DNA from: GCA-003244245 sp036279835 | GTDB lineage: Bacteria; Actinomycetota; Actinomycetes; Mycobacteriales; Pseudonocardiaceae | Direction of reading: 5' to 3' | Assembly (NCBI GenBank): GCA_036279835.1 | Contig: DASUII010000326.1 | Location: forward strand, 1-17,203 | DNA: 17,203 bases | Shown: one piece after another, positions 1 to 7,617 of the stretch | How positions within the stretch are numbered: position 1 is the first letter of the stretch | How the letters are laid out: every line of letters begins with the position of its first letter | Notes under the pieces: model-generated | Databases searched by the model: none | The model's input: only the letters and a program-made list of their open reading frames with translations | Told to the model about the DNA's origin: nothing | Made by a program: the position numbers and the translations under genes

Positions 1-142
1 ATGGGACACCTACAGCGACTGGGATCGTCACACCGGCTTGTCCGCATGACCGGTGGATCCGAGTAGAGGCTTAGCGGACTGCGCACGGAGAAGCCCTGAC
101 GAGGCGACGGAGGACCCGGGTTCGATTCCCGGCACCTCCACC
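1..142 (+). ncRNA. ssrA: tmRNA (ssrA), 3' portion
   Basis: This is the 3' part of transfer-messenger RNA, which rescues stalled ribosomes with SmpB. Only the end of the gene is in the window; the tRNA-like 5' half and the tag-peptide reading frame lie to the left. The sequence shows a T-arm (gggttcgattccc near 118-130), a 3' acceptor strand (cacctcc), a discriminator A at 140 and encoded CC at 141-142. The terminal A is apparently not encoded, because a G follows. The upstream block with ctgcgcacggagaagccctg is typical of actinobacterial tmRNA. A strong hairpin terminator follows at once. The last 11 bases recur at 14873-14883, which marks ssrA as the integration target of the adjoining island. 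A plain tRNA is unlikely, since no anticodon arm lies at the right distance. Confidence 0.9.
132..142 (+). repeat. ssrA-tail direct repeat, left outer boundary (att-like)
   Basis: The 11-mer gcacctccacc at the extreme 3' end of ssrA is repeated exactly at 14873-14883, and its 8-base core acctccac also at 7402-7409 and 14612-14619. Elements that integrate into tRNA or tmRNA genes leave such duplications of the gene's 3' end. This copy, inside the functional gene, would be the left attachment site. Confidence 0.6.
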
Positions 143-143
143 G

Positions 144-180
144 ACGAATGCCCAGGTCTCTGACCTGGGCATTCGTGTTA
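144..180 (+). terminator. ssrA hairpin terminator (copy 0)
   Basis: A perfect 14-15 bp stem (145-158 with 162-175) closes a 3-base loop two bases after the tmRNA end and is followed by a short T-rich tract (gtgtta). It fits an intrinsic terminator for ssrA. Near-copies stand after two of the three internal ssrA-tail repeats (7410 and 14621), so it belongs to the original locus rather than to the island cargo. Confidence 0.85.
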
Positions 181-336
181 CCTGGGTGCGAGTACATGCG
201 CGCAGGTGAGGGTGGCGGCGAGGCTGACCATCGCGTTGCGATCGCCCGATTCGGCACGGGCGATGGCGTTGCCGGGTGGGTTCAGGGTGGTTGAGCTGCC
301 CGACCATCTGTCCAATCGCCTCCAGCTCGACCGTCT
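178..336 (-). other. Short stretch with only a coding-like fragment
   Basis: No intact gene is seen. On the minus strand about 40 codons (roughly 300 down to the stop at 178-180) read as a plausible protein tail ending SLAATLTCAHVLAPR. This might be the 3' end of a gene truncated at the island edge. It could equally be a chance open frame in GC-rich DNA, and I do not recognise the family. Confidence 0.25.
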
Positions 337-599
337 TCAGCGCCCGACACCCAACCGAACCCTGGCACTGAGCGGCAGATCGTGGGCTCACTCCGCGATT
401 GCCACGTACGAGCAGGTACCCGCCAGCACGGCGGCGACACTCACCGCCAGCACCGTTACCAACCGGTAGCGGGTCCTCGCGCTCTGCGCGGATCGGGCAC
501 CGCCTCCAACGTTTCGAGCAAGTCCTCGTCCGGCGTAGGGCTGGCCACCCCGACATGCGCGGCCAGGACAGCGATCGGGAGAGCCGCGGACGCGGGCAC
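337..599 (-). pseudogene. ISAs1-like transposase, degenerate N-terminal fragment
   Basis: On the minus strand a GTG at 599 opens a frame containing DEDLLETLEAVPDPRRARG. After a frameshift near 475 it continues as RYRLVTVLAVSVAAVLAGT and SYVAIAE, where a TGA replaces the Trp codon of the usual EWAHDLP, followed by LPLSARVRLGVG and a stop at 337-339. This order (acidic start, VPDPRRARG, a hydrophobic helix rich in A/V/L, then AIAEW) matches the N-terminal DDE_Tnp_1-associated region of ISAs1/H-repeat-type transposases. The DDE catalytic domain is missing, as are inverted repeats. It is a dead insertion-sequence scar at the island's left end. The family call rests on recalled motifs. Confidence 0.6.
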
Positions 600-791
600 G
601 GCTCAGCTCCAGACGATCATGTTGGGCGTAGAGAACTGTCATGATCAGCCGGACGAGGCGTGCCCATTCCACTACCTCACCGCGACACCGCCACCCCACA
701 CCGCTCGAACCGACCTTGCCGACGCCCTGGCTTCGGAAGATACCGCCCGGCACGTTCGGCCGCTACTGTCGACGAGTCCGACCTCAAGTGA

Positions 792-3611
792 ATGCATCGT
801 ATCGCGCCCTGGGGGTCTATCGTGCTCGATCCACGCCGTGAGGCGCTGCTGATCGAGGACGAGCGGACTCTTCAACTTATCGATAAGACATCGGATGTGG
901 CTCGATATGAAGCTCCGATCGGCGGCGGCCGCATTGGAATCGTGTTCAAGCACAGTCCCAAGATTTATTACCATAAGCCGAGTCGTGTCATGATTCTCCG
1001 TGACCCCGTGCGGGTTGGGCTTGCTGACGGAATGCGCGTCGAGGTCCGTGGAGCCATCTGGGACAGCGTTACGGAGGTCTGGACCTTCGCTGGCCCGACC
1101 GCCACGTGGTCGCGAATCTTCTACACCAGAGGTCGAGCAGCGGAGAAGGTCTACCGGACCTACCCGGCGGAGCAGGTACAGCTGATCCCGAACATGGCGA
1201 GGACAGCGGGCGTGGCCGAGGTGCTCGGCTACTGGCGTGATGTCGCGTATCGCCTCGCGGCTGACGATCCGCTGCGACGGGCGTACGACCAGATGGGCTT
1301 CGTCCACCCAGAGAGCGTGCTGGGCCACTATCTGGGTGGTGCACCCATCGAGCACCGCGGGCCGACCCTGGCTCCGATCTTTCCATTCCGCTGCAACCTC
1401 AGTCAGCGGGAGGCGGTCGACAATGCGCTCTGTCGCTCCATTTCGGTCATCCAGGGTCCACCCGGAACGGGCAAGACCGAAACCATCCTGAACCTGGTCG
1501 CCAACATCGTGGTCGCCAGGGATCGCACCGTAGGCGTCGTCTCGTCAAACAATGCCGCCGTCGACAACGTTCGCGAGAAGCTCGACGAATCAAGTTTCGG
1601 ATACGTGATCGCCAGTCTAGGCCGGAGGGAGAGGCGCGAAAAGTTCCTCGCGGAACAGGCTTCCCGGAACGCTCAGGTGACGCGGGAGACGATGGGTGTC
1701 CCCGGCCGGTCGCCGTCGCCGCAGCAGATCGCCGACTTGGCAGGCCGCCTCCGTGGGCTGCAACGGGATGAACGCCAGCGCGCCGAGCTCCAGGGAGAGC
1801 TGGACGCCTACCGGCTGGAGTTGCGGCACTTCGACTGGCATCTCGGACGTCAGGAGCTGCCGGACCTGGAGGGCTTGCCGTTGCTGCGCCGGTCGGCCGA
1901 CCGCATCCTCGACTACCTGGCGGAGAGCGAGCTGGAGCGCGAGGGTGTCCGGTCAGGGTTGATCGGACGGATCCGCAAGTACTTCCGATATGGGTCGATG
2001 CGCGGGTTGAATCCCGATGACACCGACGTGGTGCTCCGGCTGCAACGGGAGTACTACGACAAGCGCATCGGCGAGCTGACCGGGCGGGTCCAGCAGCTCG
2101 ACGACGAACTACGGCGAGCGGACTTTGCGTCGTTAGCGGAGGAGCATCGCAGGTTGTCGGTGGACGCCCTCCGCGCCTCCCTCAACGCTCGCTATCGGGA
2201 GTTGTCGCGCACGACGTACTCGGCCACTTACAAGCAGGGATCGACGTTCGCGAGTTTCACCCGGGACTACCCGGTGGTGCTGAGCACCTGCCATGCATTG
2301 CTGGACAGCATCGCCGACGGGTACCTCCTCGACTACCTCGTCATCGACGAAGCGTCGCAGGTCAGCCTGCTGGCGGCGGGCTTGGCGATGTCCTGCTGCC
2401 GCAACCTCGTGGTTGTGGGTGATCTTCGACAGCTGCCGCAGATCGACAGCGATGCGGCGGAGGGGCTCGAGCCGCCCGGGCCCGCCTACGACTGTCGACG
2501 CCATAACATCCTCTCCTCGCTGCTCGAGCTGTACCCCGACCTCCCGCGCACGCTGCTGCGTGAGCACTACCGGTGCGATCCGGCAATCATCGGATTCTGC
2601 AACAAGGCGTTCTACGATGGCGAGCTCATCCCGTACACGGTCGCCGGAGCCGAACAGCCAATGGTGGTGGCGCCCACGGTCGCAGGCAACCATATGCGGC
2701 TGCACCGCGGCGGAGGTCGCTCGAACCAGCGCGAGGTGGACGTCATCATCAACGAGGTCATCCCGACGTACTGCCCGGACGTCGCTGGAACGGACATCGG
2801 CATCACCACACCCTATCGACGGCAGGTCGACCGGGTGGCGGACTCGCTGATCGATCAGATCGAGGCGGACACGGTGCACAAGTTCCAGGGCAGGCAGCGG
2901 GCGGTGGTCATCCTCACCACGGTCTTGGACGAGACCTGGCGTGGGCGGACGGGACTGAAGTTCGCGGACGACCCGCACCTGATCAACGTCGCCGTGTCGC
3001 GCGCGGTCCGGCGGTTCATCCTCGTGACCAACAACGACATGCTGCCGACGAGCCGCCACATCCGGGACCTGGTCGACTACATCCGTTATCAGAACCCCGG
3101 CGAGAAGGTGGTGGAGAGCGCCGTGGTCTCGGTTTTCGACCTTCTCTACCGCGACTACTCCCCGCGTCTGCGGCCGCTGGCCGCGAGGTTGAAGAACGAG
3201 ATGGCGTACAAGTCCGAGGACATCGTTTGGACCGTCTTGCACGACATTCTCGCCGAGGAGCGGTACGCCCATCTTGTCGCGGGCTACCAGGTCCTGCTGC
3301 GCAATCTGCTCTTCGGTGTCAACGAGCTTACTACGAGGCAGGAGGCGTACGTGCGCCACCGGGCATCGGTCGATTTCGTCGTCTACAACCGGGTGAGCAA
3401 CCGCCCGGTACTCGCCATCGAGGTCGACGGCTTCGCCTACCACGAGGACAACCCGGCTCAGCTCGCGCGGGATGCCATCAAGAAAGAGATCCTCCAGGCG
3501 CGTGGGCTGCCGCTGCTGCGGTTGCCGACTACGGGCAGTGGTGAGGACGGGCGGATCCGGAAGGCGCTGGACGACGTCGAGGACAGCGTGATCGCTGGAT
3601 CCAGGACATGA
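792..3611 (+). CDS. SF1 superfamily helicase with C-terminal DUF2726-like nuclease domain
   Basis: This 939-aa protein is predicted to unwind nucleic acid using ATP and to carry a nuclease-fold tail. Helicase motifs appear in order: Walker A GPPGTGKT (222-229), motif II VIDEAS (517-522), motif III GDLRQLPQ (543-550), EHYRC (591-595), TPYRRQ (673-678), motif V VHKFQGRQ (695-702) and motif VI VAVSRAVRR (733-741). This is the AAA_11/AAA_12 (Upf1-like) arrangement. A charged, probably coiled-coil insertion spans about 315-455. The C-terminus (about 835-925) has VDF (D861), IEVDG (E877) and RDAIKKE (D893/K897), as in DUF2726 or Vsr-like PD-(D/E)XK folds. The ATG follows an in-frame TGA directly and lacks a clear ribosome binding site, so the N-terminus may be shortened. 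Such helicase-nuclease fusions are frequent in defence islands. A defence role is inferred; a repair role is the alternative. Confidence 0.85.
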   Translation: MHRIAPWGSIVLDPRREALLIEDERTLQLIDKTSDVARYEAPIGGGRIGIVFKHSPKIYYHKPSRVMILRDPVRVGLADGMRVEVRGAIWDSVTEVWTFAGPTATWSRIFYTRGRAAEKVYRTYPAEQVQLIPNMARTAGVAEVLGYWRDVAYRLAADDPLRRAYDQMGFVHPESVLGHYLGGAPIEHRGPTLAPIFPFRCNLSQREAVDNALCRSISVIQGPPGTGKTETILNLVANIVVARDRTVGVVSSNNAAVDNVREKLDESSFGYVIASLGRRERREKFLAEQASRNAQVTRETMGVPGRSPSPQQIADLAGRLRGLQRDERQRAELQGELDAYRLELRHFDWHLGRQELPDLEGLPLLRRSADRILDYLAESELEREGVRSGLIGRIRKYFRYGSMRGLNPDDTDVVLRLQREYYDKRIGELTGRVQQLDDELRRADFASLAEEHRRLSVDALRASLNARYRELSRTTYSATYKQGSTFASFTRDYPVVLSTCHALLDSIADGYLLDYLVIDEASQVSLLAAGLAMSCCRNLVVVGDLRQLPQIDSDAAEGLEPPGPAYDCRRHNILSSLLELYPDLPRTLLREHYRCDPAIIGFCNKAFYDGELIPYTVAGAEQPMVVAPTVAGNHMRLHRGGGRSNQREVDVIINEVIPTYCPDVAGTDIGITTPYRRQVDRVADSLIDQIEADTVHKFQGRQRAVVILTTVLDETWRGRTGLKFADDPHLINVAVSRAVRRFILVTNNDMLPTSRHIRDLVDYIRYQNPGEKVVESAVVSVFDLLYRDYSPRLRPLAARLKNEMAYKSEDIVWTVLHDILAEERYAHLVAGYQVLLRNLLFGVNELTTRQEAYVRHRASVDFVVYNRVSNRPVLAIEVDGFAYHEDNPAQLARDAIKKEILQARGLPLLRLPTTGSGEDGRIRKALDDVEDSVIAGSRT

Positions 3612-3612
3612 C

Positions 3613-5205
3613 ATGCACCTGCGCACCGAAGTTCCCTTCGGCAGGGATCAGCAGGCTGCCCGGCAGGCCCCGGCGCAAGAGCAGTGGCAGCTGCGCGCCG
3701 ACCGCGACTACGCCCCAATGATATTTGATCATTGGCGAGTGACCGGACTCCCTATGGGGCGGGTGGCCCGGGCTGGGCGCGAGATGCTGGTAATGGTCGG
3801 GCAGGGGCCGGTCGGGGTGTTGGTGACAGGCGGCAGGGAGGTGGGCGCGGGTGCCTATGCTTCGGCGGTGCCTGTGTCGCGGAAACGGAAAAAGAAGTCT
3901 GGCAACTCTGGTCGGTCCGTCGGGCGGCCCCAAGTGGATCGGCGCGGATCTGGTGTTGATGTGTGTGCGTGGGATCGCCATGAGCTAGCGGATGCGTGGC
4001 GGGGTATCGCCGCCTACCGGAACCAACTCGACGCACAGCGGGCGTCGCGGGCCGCTGCGATCGCGACGGATCTGGTCGCGGAGCTCGTGAGGGTGGTGGC
4101 GGATCAGCGAGATATGATCATGGAAGACGGGTTGTGCGGACGGCTGGGAACGTTGTTGGGCGAGGCGGAGCAGGCGCCGGTCGATGAACGGGTGGGCCCG
4201 CATCACATGGCCGAGGCCATGGTGGCGGCGGCCGAGGCCGCGGTGATGGCGGCGTTGAAGGCGACCACCGGACAGGCGGACGCTTGGTGTGCGCCGTGGC
4301 GGGTGCTCACCGCGCTGGCGTGCGTTCTGCCGTATCCGCTCGGCGAGGCTGCGGGCGATGCGATCGTGCGGTTGCGGGATACGGCGGTCGGGCAGGTGTT
4401 GCCGGCTGTGCCGCCGGGTCCAGTGGTGACCGGGCCGGTGCTGTGGACCTGTGACCGGTATGGCAGCCGGTTTGCCGTCGCTGCCCCGATCACCACGGCG
4501 GACCGGCCGGTGCGTTGGTATTTGTGGGATATCGATGCCTGCGGGCATCAGGCGTTTACCGTGCATAGTGGCTTCTACCCCACGCCGGAGGCGGCGTTGG
4601 CCGCCTGGCAGGCCGGGGTAGGCCAGGTCGCAGCGGCCGGCACCGTCTTAGCCCCGGTCCATGACCCGTGGCTCTTAGCTGACCTGATGCCCGCGGAGCA
4701 GGGATTGTTGCGTGCCGGTGGGGAAAGCGTCGAGCAGTTCTCTGAGTACCACCGCAGCAAGCGTTTAGGTGAGGTCGTCACGCAGGCAGTGCCCCGGCGG
4801 GGAACCCAACCAGGTGGTGGTTTGGATGCGGCCACCGCCGCGGTCGAATTCGCCACGTGGCTGCGCACCCACGAGGCTGACAAGCAGGAGCTGCCGGAGG
4901 ATGTGGACGAACTGGCCACGGAACTGGCCGATTCCTGGTGCATCAACGAAATTGACGCGGTATATGCCACGTGTTCCCCGCACCGGGTCGCCCTGTGCGT
5001 GTTGCACATGCGCAACTTCTACCTCGACGGGTTCGCCGACCAGATGGTGGCCGTGCTGCCCGAATGGACCCGTTGGCTGGCCGAGCGCAACGCTGCCTTA
5101 CCGGAGCTGGCGGACCGCTGCCTGCCCTACGCGCACGGCCAACCGCACCAGCAGGTCGGCCGGGACGACAGCGAGCCCGACTACCTCGCCCGTGTCATCG
5201 AATAG
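3613..5205 (+). CDS. Hypothetical protein of unknown function (start uncertain)
   Basis: The frame starts two bases after the helicase stop and runs 530 codons. I do not recognise a family. The first ~85 residues are low-complexity and G/R-rich and may be untranslated. GTG codons at 3868 and 3874 would begin the protein just before the basic run SRKRKKKSG and give about 445 or 443 residues; ATG 3613 would make it a tight helicase operon partner. The rest is an alanine-rich helical part (about 120-270), a middle part with two tryptophan-rich strands (LWTCDRYGSRFAV, RWYLWDIDACGHQAF) and an acidic C-terminal part. No transmembrane segment, signal peptide or catalytic motif stands out. Its position suggests co-transcription with the helicase, but that is inference. 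Confidence 0.7.
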   Translation: MHLRTEVPFGRDQQAARQAPAQEQWQLRADRDYAPMIFDHWRVTGLPMGRVARAGREMLVMVGQGPVGVLVTGGREVGAGAYASAVPVSRKRKKKSGNSGRSVGRPQVDRRGSGVDVCAWDRHELADAWRGIAAYRNQLDAQRASRAAAIATDLVAELVRVVADQRDMIMEDGLCGRLGTLLGEAEQAPVDERVGPHHMAEAMVAAAEAAVMAALKATTGQADAWCAPWRVLTALACVLPYPLGEAAGDAIVRLRDTAVGQVLPAVPPGPVVTGPVLWTCDRYGSRFAVAAPITTADRPVRWYLWDIDACGHQAFTVHSGFYPTPEAALAAWQAGVGQVAAAGTVLAPVHDPWLLADLMPAEQGLLRAGGESVEQFSEYHRSKRLGEVVTQAVPRRGTQPGGGLDAATAAVEFATWLRTHEADKQELPEDVDELATELADSWCINEIDAVYATCSPHRVALCVLHMRNFYLDGFADQMVAVLPEWTRWLAERNAALPELADRCLPYAHGQPHQQVGRDDSEPDYLARVIE

Positions 5206-5569
5206 GCCTCTGCCGGACAACACGCGCTTCGTGATGGCCAGCTGCCGATGCCCCACCGGACCTCCAAGTCGATCAACCTGAAGTAATCCAAAGTGGACAA
5301 CTTGTGACCAGCGCGGCCCGCGTCCTGCGAGTGAGCATGGACAGGCGGCCACCATGGTGGACTCACCACATCCGGTCTCCGCGCCGAGGCTGTCGACCGC
5401 GACGAGTACGGGCGGCTGACGCTGCTCCCATCGGATGGTGAGTGGGTCGAGGCCGCGGCGTGGGGGTGCTGACCAAAACGAGTGCGGCGTTGTGGTCGCG
5501 GTCGGTGGGTTGCCCCGGCCCGAAGGCCGGCGGCGTGGGGTGCGGCTGGATGTTCGCGTGGCCGTATGA
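5206..5569. other. Intergenic stretch without a recognisable gene
   Basis: Both strands contain only short open frames with no recognisable domain. A plus-strand segment near 5388-5470 (VDRDEYGRLTLLPSDGEW) looks protein-like but stops quickly. It may be the upstream part of the broken SWIM gene that follows or the scar of another lost gene. Confidence 0.4.
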
Positions 5570-6469
5570 CTTGATTCTGAGACGCTGTTGGCGTCTGTGG
5601 GGAAGGACGTGTCCGAGTCGGGGCGGGAGTGCCTTGCGCGGGGGCGGGTTTGTGACCTCGACGCCGAGGATGGCGGGGCGAGTGCAGTGGTTGCCGATCC
5701 CGATTGCGGGCTCCTTGGGGTGTGGGTCGGGGTGATCGATGGCGTGCTGACCGGGGAGTGTGACTGCGTCGACGGAGTCCCCGGTCGCTTGTGCGGCCAT
5801 GCGGTAGCGGTCGCGTTGAAGGCGCTGGAGATGGAGTTCACCTTCTCGTCGATCCCGTCTCGGGGCCGATGTGTTGATCCCGAGAGCGACGGTTCGCCGA
5901 GATCGCCGAGATCGCCCCTCGTGTGTTGATCGGTCTGGTTGCCCGGCGGGCTGTGGCCGACCAGTCCTTCGCGGCCTTGTTGCTAGCTTGCGCCGGCCGG
6001 TTGTCACCGCCGGGGCCAAAAGGAGATCAGTGCCGCCCGACGGGTGATAGCGGCCGTGGCTGACATACCGAGCCGACGCCGCCGGTGGGGTCTGCGCGAC
6101 ATCGTCAATGCTGGCAGAAGGATGGTGACCGAGCTGCGGTTGCTTGCGGTGCGACCGCTCACTGACGAGTTGCTGGTCGTGGTCGAGGAGGCGATCACCG
6201 TGTGGGCCACGTTGTCTGGTTACTTGAACGACGCGTGGAGATCTTCGAAACCGAACCGCGGGAGCTTGGTTCCGCTCTGGCCGAAGTTCATCTGCGGCTG
6301 TGCCAGATGCACGACCCCGTGCCGCTCGAGTTGGCCGCGTGGTCGGCGAAGCTGGTCGGGGATGCTGACGGGGAGACCTATCTGGACGTGCCGGAGGGGT
6401 ATGCCAGACGTTCTGGGCGTGGAGGGACTGGCCGAGTTCGAGGCGCTACTTGACGGGGCGTCCCGATGA
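5570..6469 (+). pseudogene. SWIM zinc-finger family protein, broken by several frameshifts
   Basis: Joined across frames, the sequence reads as one SWIM zinc-finger protein. The zinc-binding motif is GECDC...GRLCGHAVAVAL (about 5755-5818), the CxC...CxH pattern of SWIM domains, usually linked to DNA or protein binding. The continuation FAEIAEIAPRVLIGLVARRA needs a frame change near 5880. KEISAARRVIA needs another near 6017, where an extra A sits in ccaaaagg. VEIFETEPRELGSALAEV needs one near 6238. DVLGVEGLAEFEALL needs one near 6404 (extra A in gccagacg). Four independent shifts make sequencing error unlikely, and the gene is probably dead. Its true start is unclear, since a stop lies in frame just upstream of 5570. 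Related genes often sit next to SNF2-type helicases in actinobacteria, but no SNF2 gene is present here. Confidence 0.75.
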
Positions 6470-6499
6470 CGGCGTGAGGACGGCCGCATTCCAGCGACC

Positions 6500-6961
6500 G
6501 TGATCCGCGCTCGGGCACAGCTACCGGGCGCACTGTCGAAAGGAAACCTGATCTTGTTCGTACCGGATTTCACTCGCCGCGACGTGCAAGCCGCCACGAT
6601 GCCGGAAGCGCTGGCGCATGGTCAGGGACTCGTCATACACGTCGCGGACCTTGACTGGGACGAGTATTCGCTGTTGGGCCGGCTGCCGGGCCAGGGGATC
6701 GGAGTGGGGGAACTCCTGGTCCACCACGCGGGTCGGCCGTTGACCGGCGAATGCCCGTGCCCGGACGGCCGTGCCGCGGAACTGCGTGCCCACATGGTGG
6801 CCCTGGCGTCGGCGTTCCTTGGCGACGACACTGAGCTCGCCGATCGTCTTGCCGCCCTGTCGCACGGCGAGGTGGTAGCGCTTGCTCTGGAGTTGGCCGA
6901 CGGCTCGGCGTGGGCACGCCAGGCGATCTGGTTGAGCTTGGACGCCCGAGGATCTCGATGA
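6500..6961 (+). CDS. Hypothetical protein or remnant, 153 aa
   Basis: A GTG at 6500 opens 153 codons with protein-like content, including GNLILFVPDFTRRDVQ, a GECPCPDG segment and an alanine/leucine-rich C-terminus. It lies in the same frame as the last piece of the broken SWIM gene and is separated from it by one stop codon. It could therefore be a separate small gene, or a further part of the same decayed locus. I do not recognise the family. The CxC pair resembles half of a SWIM finger but the C/H partner is absent. Confidence 0.45.
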   Translation: MIRARAQLPGALSKGNLILFVPDFTRRDVQAATMPEALAHGQGLVIHVADLDWDEYSLLGRLPGQGIGVGELLVHHAGRPLTGECPCPDGRAAELRAHMVALASAFLGDDTELADRLAALSHGEVVALALELADGSAWARQAIWLSLDARGSR

Positions 6962-7091
6962 ATCCCCGGAGCCCAGCGAAGCTGCGGCGCGATATTGCCG
7001 CTGTCGGCAGTGCGGCGGTCGCTGAGCATCGGGTCTTGTCGGAATCTCCTGTCATGCCGCTGTGCGTGTGGTGAACGCCGGACATGGGTGG

Positions 7092-7354
7092 CTATGGATG
7101 CGTCGTGACCGGCGTTGTCTTCGTAGCTCGTCGAGTGGGTGGCGTCCGGCGGACACCGGCGGTGTGCAGGAGGCGCCTGACACTCTTAAGGCTCAAGGCG
7201 TAGTCGGCGGCGAGGGATGCGGCGGTGGCACCGTCGCGGTAGGCGGTGATCAACTCGGTGATGTCGCGTTCGGTGAGGCGGTCGCGCAGGCTTCATGGAC
7301 GCGTCGCGGTTGGTCTCGGGGTACGCGCAGGACTGGTAAGCGCCATGGTGTAGC
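7092..7354 (-). pseudogene. Recombinase-type helix-turn-helix remnant, copy 1 (frameshifted)
   Basis: On the minus strand the frame ending at TAG 7092-7094 reads RDRLTERDITELITAYRDG, then ATAASLAADYALSLKSVRRL and LHTAGVRRTPP. This is a Hin/resolvase-like helix-turn-helix of the kind found at the C-termini of serine recombinases. Compared with copy 2, one extra base near 7293-7300 (cttcatggacg against ctccatgacg) breaks the upstream frame. No catalytic domain is present. Either the gene was always a small DNA-binding protein or it is the tail of a truncated recombinase. I favour the latter, because it abuts the attachment-like core. Confidence 0.55.
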
Positions 7355-7400
7355 AAAATCGCAGGTCAGCGGCTTGAGCCGAGTGCGAGTAAGCGGCAAG

Positions 7401-7409
7401 TACCTCCAC
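7401..7409 (+). repeat. Internal ssrA-tail repeat (att-like site 2)
   Basis: The bases tacctccac match the ssrA 3' tail and are followed by a decayed copy of the ssrA terminator (7410-7446). The preceding gtgcgagtaag (7383-7393) is shared with the sites at 14611 and 14873. This is the junction between units 1 and 2. Confidence 0.6.
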
Positions 7410-7446
7410 AGCGGATGCTCAAGTCGATTGACCTGGGCATTCATGC
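7410..7446 (+). terminator. Degenerate copy of the ssrA terminator
   Basis: The right arm gacctgggcattc (7430-7442) is identical to that of the intact terminators. The left arm (cggatgctcaagtc) has lost much of its complementarity, so the stem is largely broken. It is a fossil of the ssrA downstream sequence and marks where an earlier element joined. Confidence 0.6.
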
Positions 7447-7617
7447 TTTCGCGGTGTGCGAGTCCCTCCTCTTTCGTCAAGGAAATAGCCACGATCGCCA
7501 GTAACCACCCGAGGTAAGGTCGCGCTGGTTCAGGCACCGCATACCGGCGACGTCGTCAGGTTTCCAGAGGTGCATCGTTGGCCGCGCGGTTGCCTCGTCG
7601 GCTGGTGGACGTCAGCG

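Larger units (their letters stand above)
143..7409. mobile_element. Integrated unit 1 of a composite island at ssrA
   Basis: The unit is bounded on the left by the ssrA 3' end and on the right by a repeat of the ssrA tail (7401-7409), with a recombinase-like remnant just inside the right end. The cargo is a decayed transposase fragment, an SF1 helicase-nuclease, a 530-aa unknown, a broken SWIM gene and a 153-aa unknown. No intact integrase is present, so the unit looks immobilised. The boundaries are inferred from the repeats and were not tested against an empty site. Confidence 0.5.
7052..7409. repeat. 355-bp direct repeat, copy 1
   Basis: This segment is about 90% identical (aligned by eye, with two short indels) to 14265-14619. 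Both copies run from tcatgccgctgtgcg to the ssrA-tail core tacctccac. Both encode the same recombinase-like helix-turn-helix tail on the minus strand and both end in gtgcgagtaagcggcaa directly before the core. The pair flanks unit 2 and would allow its loss by homologous recombination. Confidence 0.9.

Noticed and set aside
71..142. A normal tRNA gene ending at 142
   Set aside because: The T-arm and acceptor are present, but there is no anticodon arm at the right distance. The upstream sequence fits the tmRNA 3' region.
2133..3626. 497-codon open frame on the minus strand
   Set aside because: It is antisense to the helicase, which carries all expected motifs. The translation is rich in V, R, D and H without domain features.
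5098..5841. 247-codon minus-strand open frame
   Set aside because: It is Ser/Thr/Pro/Arg-rich, overlaps the 530-aa gene end and the SWIM relic antisense, and shows no domain.
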